DNA of 12,410 nt from Desulfovibrio sp. (GTDB taxonomy: Bacteria > Desulfobacterota > Desulfovibrionia > Desulfovibrionales > Desulfovibrionaceae). Below, in pieces: positions 6,591 through 12,410 of the stretch (the stretch's first letter is position 1; each line of letters opens with the position of its first letter). The notes below the pieces were generated by a model. That model was not told the origin of the DNA and searched no databases. It worked only from the letters and a program-made list of their open reading frames with translations. The position numbers and the translations under genes are program-made. The stretch covers positions 1 to 12,410 of the forward strand of contig JALHHV010000027.1 in the NCBI GenBank assembly GCA_022837365.1. The letters are read 5' to 3'.

Positions 6591-6857
6591 ATGGCCAAGT
6601 CTATCTATGTCGGCAATCTGCCATGGGCCGCCACCGAGGACGAAGTGCGCAGCCTGTTCAGCGCCTACGGCACGGTGCTTTCCGTCAAGCTCGTCACCGA
6701 CCGTGAAACCGGGCGCGCCCGCGGCTTCGGCTTTGTCGAAATGGATGACGCCGCGGCGGCGGCGGCCATCGAAGCCCTGGACAACACCCCGTTCGGCGGG
6801 CGCAACCTGCGCGTCAACGAGGCACAGCCCAAGGCGCCCCGTCCGCCCAGATACTGA
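6591..6857 (+). CDS. Single-RRM RNA-binding protein
   Basis: The 88-residue product is almost nothing but one RNA recognition motif. RNP2 is IYVGNL (residues 5-10) and RNP1 is RGFGFVEM (44-51), with the aromatic residues that stack on RNA bases (Tyr6, Phe46, Phe48). A short Pro/Arg tail (PKAPRPPRY) ends the protein. Small proteins of this form occur in many bacteria, including cyanobacteria where they respond to cold, and bind single-stranded RNA; the targets here are unknown. The ATG at 6591 is preceded by AGAGG at 8 bases. The gene stands alone, with its own terminator downstream and the divergent cyclic-di-GMP gene upstream. Confidence 0.92.
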   Translation: MAKSIYVGNLPWAATEDEVRSLFSAYGTVLSVKLVTDRETGRARGFGFVEMDDAAAAAAIEALDNTPFGGRNLRVNEAQPKAPRPPRY

Positions 6858-6881
6858 CCGCACCCCGCACCCCGCATTCCG

Positions 6882-6918
6882 CGCCGCCCCGGGACAGCAG
6901 GTTCCGGGGCGGCGTTCT
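6882..6918 (+). terminator. Hairpin terminator of the RRM gene
   Basis: CGCCGCCCCGG (6882-6892) pairs perfectly with CCGGGGCGGCG (6904-6914). The stem extends inward by three more pairs, including one G-U, to a five-base loop. Only TTCT follows, so the U tract is weak, but the stem is very strong and lies 25 bases after the stop codon. Confidence 0.6.
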
Positions 6919-6963
6919 GCATGGCTTCGTGCCCCATGCGGAACAGACCTTGCGCGGGCCATG

Positions 6964-6992
6964 TTGCATCCCTCGCCCGCACGCTGTATATT
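6964..6992 (+). promoter_or_regulatory. Sigma70-type promoter of the glycine-zipper lipoprotein gene
   Basis: TTGCAT (6964-6969), a 17-base spacer and TATATT (6987-6992) match the consensus at four and five of six positions. The start point would be near 6999, giving a leader of about 65 bases to the ATG at 7064. Confidence 0.65.
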
Positions 6993-7063
6993 CAGATAGG
7001 AAATCGCGCCGTCATTCCCGGCGGCGCGACAAAACGATTCCTTCCCAAGACAAGGAGAACGAG

Positions 7064-7522
7064 ATGCGTCAACTCAAGGCCCTCGTGGCGCTGCTGATCG
7101 TCGGGCTTGCCCTTTCCGGCTGCGCCCAGACCTATGGCGGCGGCACCTACAAGGGTGGGCAGACCCGCATGTCGCACACCGTGCAGGAAGGCGTCGTCAC
7201 GCAGGTGAACGATGCCGTGATCGAGGACAGCCCCAGTGGTATCGGCGCGCTGGGCGGTGCCGTGGTGGGCGGCGTGCTCGGCAACATGATCGGCGGCGGC
7301 AAGGGCCGCGTGCTGACCACGCTTGGCGGCGCCGTGGCCGGTGGGGCCGCGGGCTACGCCGGTGAACAGGCCATCAAGACCAAGAGAGCCATCGAAATCA
7401 CCGTCAAGCTCGATAACGGGCAGATGATGTCCGTGGTGCAGGAGCCGGACGAAACCTTCATGGTGGGCGACCGGGTGCGCGTCCTGACGGGGAACGACGG
7501 GTCGGCCCGCGTGCGTCACTAG
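7064..7522 (+). CDS. Glycine-zipper 2TM outer-membrane lipoprotein (SlyB/Pcp-like)
   Basis: The 152-residue precursor has a lipoprotein signal: charged MRQLK, a hydrophobic core and the lipobox LSGC with Cys20 as the lipid site. Ala at the position after Cys gives no inner-membrane retention signal, so the outer membrane is likely. A glycine zipper follows at about residues 63-105 (GIGALGGAVVGGVLGNMIGGG, then LGGAVAGGAAGYAG), two Gly-x-x-x-Gly helices as in SlyB/Pcp/RcnB-neighbour proteins. The C-terminal beta-rich stretch has VKLDNGQMMSVVQEPDETFMVGDRVRVL, which is typical of this family. SlyB-like proteins help keep the outer membrane intact under stress; that role is carried over from the family. 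The start is set by AAGGAG at 7052-7057, six bases before ATG. The gene has its own promoter and terminator. Confidence 0.9.
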   Translation: MRQLKALVALLIVGLALSGCAQTYGGGTYKGGQTRMSHTVQEGVVTQVNDAVIEDSPSGIGALGGAVVGGVLGNMIGGGKGRVLTTLGGAVAGGAAGYAGEQAIKTKRAIEITVKLDNGQMMSVVQEPDETFMVGDRVRVLTGNDGSARVRH

Positions 7523-7556
7523 TACGCTGTACACCACAGGACAAATGCGTATACTG

Positions 7557-7597
7557 GACCCGTCCCGGCCTTTCGGGGCGGGTCTTCCCTCTTCTTC
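7557..7597 (+). terminator. Intrinsic terminator of the lipoprotein gene
   Basis: GACCCGTCCCG (7557-7567) pairs with CGGGGCGGGTC (7574-7584) over 11 bp with one G-U pair and loop GCCTTT, followed by the pyrimidine-rich tail TTCCCTCTTCTTC. It lies 34 bases after the stop codon. Confidence 0.75.
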
Positions 7598-7696
7598 GGG
7601 ACGTGTCGCCGGGTGGTGCCCGCCGCGCACGTCGCACGACGCCACCACACCGCGCCGGCGGCGCGCCGGCCTTCACGAACGCGACGGAGGATACCG

Positions 7697-8251
7697 ATGC
7701 TTGATCCCAGGGAATGCATCCTGTACAGCGGCGGCGCCGCGGGTACCGAGGCCTGTTTCGGCGCCACGGCCGAGGCGTATGGCCTGCAGGAGGTCAACTA
7801 CAGCTTCGAGGGCCATCAGGTGGAACGCATGCGCGGGGTGCGCGTGCTGACCAGCGAGGAACTGGCCCTGAAGGACGTGAGCCTGACCTACGTTTCGCGG
7901 CTGATGAGCCGCCAGTACACCCGCGCCCCCCTGTTCCGGAAGGTGTTGCAGTCCATCTGCTGGCAGGTCAGCAGCGGCCACGAGGTGTTCGTGGTGGGCG
8001 AAGTGATGGAGGACGGGACGGTCAAGGGCGGCACCGGCTGGGGCGCCGAGTTCGCCAAGATCTGCAACAAGCCCCTGTTCGTGTTCGACCAGGTGAAGAA
8101 CGGCTGGTTCCGCTGGGAACAGGACGCCTGGCTGCCCGAGGCGGCCCCGCGCATTTCCCACCGCCACTTCACCGCCACCGGCACCCGGTTCCTCGAGGAC
8201 AACGGCAAGGCCGCCATCGAGGCCCTGTTCGCCAGATCCTTCAGCCGGTAG
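7697..8251 (+). CDS. Rossmann/SLOG-like protein of unknown function
   Basis: The 184-residue product has no signal peptide or membrane helix and is probably cytoplasmic. Near the N-terminus LYSGGAAGTEACFGATAE (residues 9-26) forms a strand-Gly-rich loop-helix, and later VKGGTGWGAEFAKICNKP (109-126) is followed by the strand LFVFDQ. Paired GG-rich loops of this kind are the nucleotide-contact sites of the SLOG/lysine-decarboxylase-like Rossmann families (DprA, LOG, YpsA), and I recall uncharacterised proteins with the same GGTGW...KP...VFDQ arrangement. Fold assignment is moderate; function is unknown. YSFEGH (35-40) and the W-Q pair at 89-90 look like conserved family residues. The ATG at 7697 has GGAGG six bases upstream. 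The gene is monocistronic, with a terminator on each side. Confidence 0.8.
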   Translation: MLDPRECILYSGGAAGTEACFGATAEAYGLQEVNYSFEGHQVERMRGVRVLTSEELALKDVSLTYVSRLMSRQYTRAPLFRKVLQSICWQVSSGHEVFVVGEVMEDGTVKGGTGWGAEFAKICNKPLFVFDQVKNGWFRWEQDAWLPEAAPRISHRHFTATGTRFLEDNGKAAIEALFARSFSR

Positions 8252-8272
8252 ACAACGACCCAGCGCAGTTTC

Positions 8273-8304
8273 GGGGGCCGTCGGCGACGGCCCCCTTCGT
8301 TTTT
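8273..8304 (+). terminator. Intrinsic terminator of the SLOG-like gene
   Basis: GGGGGCCGTC (8273-8282) and GACGGCCCCC (8286-8295) form a perfect 10-bp stem with a GGC loop. They are followed by TTCG and five T residues (8300-8304), 21 bases after the stop codon. Confidence 0.85.
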
Positions 8305-8409
8305 GGACCATCCGTTCCGGACCACCCGCCGCGCGGACGCGGCGTTTCATTCCCACCGCATTCCCCACTGGACGAGGCTCGCACCCCCGCCCACGCATAC
8401 GGAGCCGTC

Positions 8410-9324
8410 ATGCCGCCGCAACCGGAGCAACGCACCACGCACGCGGGCCTTTGGGGGGCTCTTGGCGCGTTCGGCCTGTGGGGCCTTCTGCCCCTGTACT
8501 GGAAGCTCGTGCAGCAGGTGCCCCCTTTCGAAATCCTGTGCCACCGCATCGTCTGGTCGGCGGTGTTCCTGCTGCCCCTGGTGCTGCTGGGCGGCCGCAT
8601 GGCCGAGGTGCGCGCCGCCGTGGCCTCGCGCCGCAACCTGCTGACCATCGCGGGCAGCAGCCTGCTCATCGGCGGCAACTGGTTTCTGTACATCTGGGCC
8701 GTGAATTCGGACATGGTGCTGGAAACCAGCCTGGGCTACTACATGACCCCGCTGGTCAACGCGCTGCTGGGCGCGCTGGTGCTGGGCGAGCGGCCCAGCC
8801 GCGTGCAACTCGCGGCCATCGCCATCGCGGCCGCCGGGGTGCTGTCCATGCTGGTCTCGTACGGCAGGCTGCCGTGGGTGGCGCTGGTGCTGGCCGTGTC
8901 CTTCTCGTTCTACGGCCTGCTGCGCAAGCTGGTGCGGGTGGAACCCATCCCCGGCCTGTTCCTGGAGACCATGCTGCTGGTGCCCATGGCGGCCGGGTAT
9001 CTGGCCTGGGTGGCCTGGCAGGGGGGCGGCGCGCTGGGCCGCCAGGGCCTGTCCACCGGCCTCTTGCTGGTGGGCGCGGGCATCGCCACCTCCACGCCGC
9101 TGCTGTGCTTCGCCTTCGCGGCGCGGCGGCTGCGCCTGACCACGCTGGGGGTCATGCAGTACATCGCGCCCAGCCTGGCCTTTCTGCTGGGAGCCTTCGT
9201 GTTCCGCGAGCCGGTGACCTCCGCCCACATGCTGACCTTCGCCTGCATCTGGACGGCGCTGGCCCTGTACACGGCGGACGGCCTTCGTGCCGCCAGGAGC
9301 GCCTATCGTCATGCCGTCCGGTGA
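8410..9324 (+). CDS. rarD: RarD-like EamA-family (DMT) permease
   Basis: The 304-residue product is an inner-membrane protein with about ten hydrophobic helices. It matches the RarD branch of the drug/metabolite transporter superfamily: an N-terminal WGxxPLYWKL segment (LWGLLPLYWKL, residues about 23-33), HRIVWS, then NWFLYIWAV followed by LETSLGYYMTPL. The second half carries TPLLCFAFAARRLRL and the VMQYIAPSLAFLLG...F.EP end typical of RarD. Length matches the family (about 295-305). Despite the name chloramphenicol-sensitive protein, substrates of RarD proteins are poorly known. The ATG at 8410 has GGAG five bases upstream. It stands between a terminator and the importer operon, and I see no clear terminator after it. 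Confidence 0.88.
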   Translation: MPPQPEQRTTHAGLWGALGAFGLWGLLPLYWKLVQQVPPFEILCHRIVWSAVFLLPLVLLGGRMAEVRAAVASRRNLLTIAGSSLLIGGNWFLYIWAVNSDMVLETSLGYYMTPLVNALLGALVLGERPSRVQLAAIAIAAAGVLSMLVSYGRLPWVALVLAVSFSFYGLLRKLVRVEPIPGLFLETMLLVPMAAGYLAWVAWQGGGALGRQGLSTGLLLVGAGIATSTPLLCFAFAARRLRLTTLGVMQYIAPSLAFLLGAFVFREPVTSAHMLTFACIWTALALYTADGLRAARSAYRHAVR

Positions 9325-9445
9325 CAGCCGCCGGGTTTTGGAGTAGCCTGAAAAGAGTGGTCGTGCGGCCGTGACCCGTGTGTGGCTTGTGCGCAACCCC
9401 CGTGCAACATGGTGACGCCATCGGGCGCGTTTCCGCCGCGGGGGT

Positions 9446-9469
9446 GCGCCGCGCAGGGGGACGCGGCGC
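9446..9469 (+). other. GC-rich hairpin in the potD leader
   Basis: GCGCCGCG (9446-9453) pairs with CGCGGCGC (9462-9469); adding a two-base bulge extends the stem outward to GTG/CAC. No T tract follows and the SD begins about 25 bases later, so it would lie in the 5' leader of the importer transcript if transcription starts upstream. Function is not shown. No convincing promoter boxes were found in 9325-9505. Confidence 0.35.
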
Positions 9470-9505
9470 GCACGGGCGGGAAACCATCATACCCGGAGGC
9501 TGCAC

Positions 9506-10576
9506 ATGACGAGGAAGATGCTGTCGCTGCTGTCGATGATCACGGTGCTGCTGCTGCCCTGCCTGGGCGACGCCGCGCCCAGGGAGTTCCGTCTGCTGAC
9601 CTGGAAGGGGTACGCCCCGGCGGAACTGGTGGAGAAGTTCGAGAAGGAGACCGGCTACAAGGTGCAGGTGACCTACTCGAACAACGAGGAAATGATCGCC
9701 AAGCTGCGCGCCACGCGCGGCGGCGGCTTCGACCTCGCCCAGCCGAGCCAGGACCGCATCTCTTCCGTGCAGGAAAGCTTCGGCCTGTACCAGCCCATCG
9801 ACTTCGGCCGCATCGAGGCGGCCCGATTCATTCCCTCTATGCTCGACGCGGTGAAGAAGAACACCCTGGTCAAGGGCAAGTCCTACGCCGTGCCGTTCTG
9901 CTGGGGCACCGACGGCCTTATCGTGAACCGCAAGTTCGCGCCGGAGGCCAAGAGCTTTTCCGACCTGCTCGACTCCAGGTACGCCGGGCGCGCCAGCTAC
10001 CGCCTGAAGCGTCCCACCCTCATCGCGCAGGCTTTCGGCATGGGCGTGGACCCCTTTGCCCTGTACGCCGATGAAGCCGCCTACCAGAAGCTGCTGGACC
10101 AGGTGGAAGGCAAGCTCATCGCCGCCAAGGGCGTGGTGAAGAACTACTGGACCAACGGCGACGCGCTGCTGGAATCCATGCGTTCGGGCGAAGTGCATAT
10201 CGCCCAGGCCTGGGACAACGGCGGCTTCAAGCTGCACGCCGAAAACCCGGACATCGACTTCGTGGCGCCCGTCACCGGCGCGCTGGGCTGGATCGACACC
10301 TTCGCCATCCCCGCCAAGGCCGACAACGTGGACGCCGCGTACAAGTGGATCAACTTCATGATGCGGCCCGAAAACGCGGCCGTGTTCACCAACGCCGAAG
10401 ACACCCCCACCGCAGCCGTGGGCGTGGGCGAACGCCTGAAGCCCACCTTCCGCGCCGACTTCGAACGCTGCTACCCGCAGCAGGTCATCGACAACATCAA
10501 GTGGTACCCGCCCGTGCCCGCCAGGCTTGAAGCCATGGAAGGCAAGGCGCTGGACCGGGTGAAGGCCGCCCAGTAG
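9506..10576 (+). CDS. potD: PotD/PotF-like periplasmic binding protein of a polyamine-type ABC importer
   Basis: The 356-residue precursor has a Sec signal peptide (MTRK, hydrophobic core, probable cleavage after Ala24 in GDAA-PREF). The mature protein begins FRLLTWKGYAPAELVEKFEKE (split across the first strand and helix), as in spermidine-binding PotD. Aromatic and acidic residues of the PotD pocket recur: Trp33 and Tyr36 in TWKGY, Trp236 in QAWDNGG, and Trp262/Asp264 in GWIDTFAIP. The Glu next to the first aromatic pair in E. coli PotD (TEY) is Gly35 here, so the exact ligand, whether putrescine, spermidine or another cation, is open. GGAGG sits six bases before ATG. It is the first gene of the importer operon and captures substrate in the periplasm for the permease. 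A strong hairpin separates it from potA. Confidence 0.88.
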   Translation: MTRKMLSLLSMITVLLLPCLGDAAPREFRLLTWKGYAPAELVEKFEKETGYKVQVTYSNNEEMIAKLRATRGGGFDLAQPSQDRISSVQESFGLYQPIDFGRIEAARFIPSMLDAVKKNTLVKGKSYAVPFCWGTDGLIVNRKFAPEAKSFSDLLDSRYAGRASYRLKRPTLIAQAFGMGVDPFALYADEAAYQKLLDQVEGKLIAAKGVVKNYWTNGDALLESMRSGEVHIAQAWDNGGFKLHAENPDIDFVAPVTGALGWIDTFAIPAKADNVDAAYKWINFMMRPENAAVFTNAEDTPTAAVGVGERLKPTFRADFERCYPQQVIDNIKWYPPVPARLEAMEGKALDRVKAAQ

Positions 10577-10582
10577 CATGAC

Positions 10583-10627
10583 GCCGGGGCGTCGCGCCCG
10601 CCGGTGAAGGCGGGGCGGCGCCCCGGC
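10583..10627 (+). other. Strong intercistronic hairpin between potD and potA
   Basis: GCCGGGGCG (10583-10591) pairs with CGCCCCGGC (10619-10627). Inside it CCCGCC and GGCGGG pair around loop GGTGAA, giving a stem of about 17-18 bp with small bulges. No T run follows directly. It begins six bases after the potD stop. In similar importer operons such hairpins protect the 3' end of the binding-protein message or partly stop transcription, so that binding protein exceeds ATPase; that role is inferred here. Confidence 0.6.
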
Positions 10628-10702
10628 TTGCGTGGAACCGTTTTATCCGGAACAGGACGCGGCGGGCATGCAGCGCCCGGCGCGGCGGGAGTGCATGACC
10701 AG

Positions 10703-11890
10703 ATGCCCACAGCCATTTCCCCGAGCGTTTCCCCGAACATTTCAGTGGACCTTTCCGTCACCAGCCTCGTCAAGCGCTTCGAACGGTTCACGGCGGTCGA
10801 CGACGTGTCGTTCGAGGTGGAGCAGGGCAAGTTCTTTTCCATCCTCGGTCCCTCGGGCTGCGGCAAGACCACCCTGCTGCGGATGATCGCGGGCTTTGAA
10901 GCGCCGGATTCCGGGGTCATCGCCATTCGCGGGCGCGACATGGCGGGCATTGCCCCCAACCGCCGCCCGGTGAACCTGATCTTTCAGCACCTTGCTCTGT
11001 TCCCCATGATGTCCGTGGCCGAGAACGTCGCCTTCGGCCTGAAGCGCCGGGGCATGGCCGGGGGCGAGATAGCCCGCAGGGTGCGGGACGTGCTGGAGCG
11101 CGTGGGCCTGCCCGGCTACGGCGGCAAGATGCCCGCCCAGCTTTCCGGCGGGCAGAAGCAGCGCGTGGCCATCGCCCGCTGCCTGGTGCTGGAGCCCGCC
11201 GTGCTGCTGCTGGACGAACCCCTGGGCGCGCTGGACCTGAAGCTGCGTGAGCAGATGAAGGTGGAACTGAAGACCCTCCAGGCCGAGGTGGGCACCACCT
11301 TCGTGTACATCACCCACGACCAGTCCGAGGCGCTGGTCATGTCCGACCACGTGGCGGTCATGAACGCCGGGCGCTTCGAGCAGGTGGACACCCCGCGCAA
11401 CCTGTACCGCCGCCCGGCATCGGCCTTCGTGGCCGGGTTCGTGGGCGAGACCAACGTGTGGACGGGCACGCTGGAAGATGTCACCGGCGACGCGGGCCTG
11501 GTGCGCACCGACGAGGGCGCTGTCTTCCGCGCCCGCGTGGCCGCCGGACTTGCCAGGGGCGCGCGGGTGGACATGTTCATCCGGCCCGAGGCCGTGCTGA
11601 TCGACCCCGACGGCGCGTCCTGCGTGGCGCCGGAAAACGGCGACGATGCCGGTGACGCCCCCCTGCCGCCGCGCGGGGCCTGCACCAACCGCGCGCAGGT
11701 ACAGGTGCAGGCCATCCTGTTCGACGGCGCGGCCAGCCGCCTGCTGGCCCATCCGGAAGGTTCGCGCCGCGAGATCACGGTGGCCCTGCCCCAGAACCGC
11801 CTGTACGACCACATCAAGCCCGGCGACCGCATCTCCGTGGGCTGGGACGACCGCGCGGGCATCTGCTTCGCGGCCGGGAGCGGGCGATGA
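10703..11890 (+). CDS. potA: PotA-like ABC transporter ATPase
   Basis: The 395-residue cytoplasmic ATPase powers the importer. Walker A is GPSGCGKTT (49-57), the Q-loop has Gln95, the signature is LSGGQKQR (147-154), Walker B is LLLDEP (168-173), the D-loop is GALD, and the switch His205 is in YITHD. From about residue 245 a TOBE-type regulatory domain follows, with a Gly/Pro/Asp-rich loop around 310-330. Length is close to E. coli PotA. The ATG at 10703 has GGGAG 11 bases upstream, a rather long spacing. An in-frame GTG at 10691 is an alternative start that adds four residues. The stop TGA (11888-11890) overlaps the ATG of the permease gene, so the two are probably translationally coupled. 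Confidence 0.9.
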   Translation: MPTAISPSVSPNISVDLSVTSLVKRFERFTAVDDVSFEVEQGKFFSILGPSGCGKTTLLRMIAGFEAPDSGVIAIRGRDMAGIAPNRRPVNLIFQHLALFPMMSVAENVAFGLKRRGMAGGEIARRVRDVLERVGLPGYGGKMPAQLSGGQKQRVAIARCLVLEPAVLLLDEPLGALDLKLREQMKVELKTLQAEVGTTFVYITHDQSEALVMSDHVAVMNAGRFEQVDTPRNLYRRPASAFVAGFVGETNVWTGTLEDVTGDAGLVRTDEGAVFRARVAAGLARGARVDMFIRPEAVLIDPDGASCVAPENGDDAGDAPLPPRGACTNRAQVQVQAILFDGAASRLLAHPEGSRREITVALPQNRLYDHIKPGDRISVGWDDRAGICFAAGSGR

Positions 11891-12410
11891 GCGCCGCCGC
11901 CATGCCGTCCGCGCCCTCCGCGCCCGTGAAGTCCGGGCCGGGCATGCGCCTGACCCTGGCGCTGTTCCTGACCCCGGTGGCGCTGTGGCTTGGGCTGCTC
12001 ATCGTGCTGCCGCACATCGACTTGCTGATCATGTCCTTCCGCATGGACCCGGCCTTCGGCGACGAGGGCTGGAGCCTTGAAAACTACCACCAGTTTTTTT
12101 CGGAACCCATCTACTGGCTCACCTTCGTGCGCACGGCCGGGTATTCGGTGCTGGTCACCCTGCTGACCTTCCTTGTGTCCATGCCCGTGGCCTTCTACGT
12201 GACCAAGGTGGTGGAGCGGGGCGCCTCGCGCTTTCTGCTGACCATGCTGCTGCTGCCGTTCTGGGTGAGCGAGTTGGTGCGGGTGTACGGCTGGATGATC
12301 CTGCTGCGCGAAAGCGGCGTGCTGAACCACTGGCTGACGGCGCTCGGCATCACCGCCGCGCCCGTGGAAATGCTGTACAACGACGCGGCCATGATCATGG
12401 GCCTCGTGTA
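11887..12410 (+). CDS. potB: PotB-like ABC transporter permease, N-terminal part (runs off right edge)
   Basis: 174 codons are present and the reading frame is still open at the window edge. After a short Ala/Pro-rich N-terminus come membrane segments at about residues 21-47, 79-105 and 115-138. The layout TPVALWLGLLIVLPHIDLL, then SLENYHQFF, then MPVAFYV and LPFWVSELVRVYGWMILL is that of the first permease (PotB/PotH) of polyamine importers. The missing C-terminal part should hold the EAA loop that contacts PotA. The ATG overlaps the potA stop as ATGA. Nearby in-frame ATGs at 11902 and 11944 are less likely because they lack the overlap. A second permease (PotC) would be expected just outside the window. 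Confidence 0.88.
   Translation, partial: MSAAAMPSAPSAPVKSGPGMRLTLALFLTPVALWLGLLIVLPHIDLLIMSFRMDPAFGDEGWSLENYHQFFSEPIYWLTFVRTAGYSVLVTLLTFLVSMPVAFYVTKVVERGASRFLLTMLLLPFWVSELVRVYGWMILLRESGVLNHWLTALGITAAPVEMLYNDAAMIMGLV

Overview
The window is GC-rich (roughly two thirds G+C), gene-dense chromosomal DNA from a Gram-negative bacterium. The evidence for Gram-negative is a lipobox lipoprotein with a glycine zipper and a periplasmic binding-protein importer. Protein style and gene content would suit a Desulfovibrio-like sulfate reducer (Desulfovibrionaceae). That placement is inference, because no rRNA or marker gene is present. No phage, transposase, CRISPR array or tRNA was seen.

Left part (1-1992): the 5' part of a CorA-like divalent-cation transporter gene runs leftwards out of the window. 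Its N-terminal region carries four in-frame 39-bp tandem repeats. A 600-bp gap follows. It contains a textbook rightward terminator (847-874) preceded by a stretch that can fold into a closed multi-hairpin RNA, a candidate small RNA. Next is a small zinc-ribbon protein gene (1251-1766). A 19-bp perfect palindromic terminator (1953-1992) separates it from the convergent gene pair that follows.

Middle (1897-6590, minus strand): a large membrane-anchored PAS-PAS-PAS-GAF-GGDEF-EAL cyclic-di-GMP enzyme lies upstream of a SurE-type nucleotidase gene. The EAL homology stops abruptly after the conserved Gln that starts the last barrel strand. The literal frame then runs out of frame through the whole of surE and its terminator to 1897. 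This points to a frameshift or small deletion at the junction.

Right part (6591-12410, plus strand): a single-RRM RNA-binding protein, a glycine-zipper lipoprotein with a clear sigma70-type promoter, a Rossmann/SLOG-like protein of unknown role and a RarD/EamA permease mostly form separate units. Three of these four genes are followed by their own hairpin terminator; none was found after rarD. The last three genes form a PotD-PotA-PotB-like polyamine-type ABC importer operon. It contains a strong hairpin between the binding-protein and ATPase genes and an ATGA overlap between ATPase and permease. The permease gene runs off the right edge.

Most of the window is ordinary. The points worth a second look are the EAL/surE junction, the repeat expansion in the CorA-like protein, the candidate structured RNA at about 731-874, and the unusual SurE and SLOG-like proteins.
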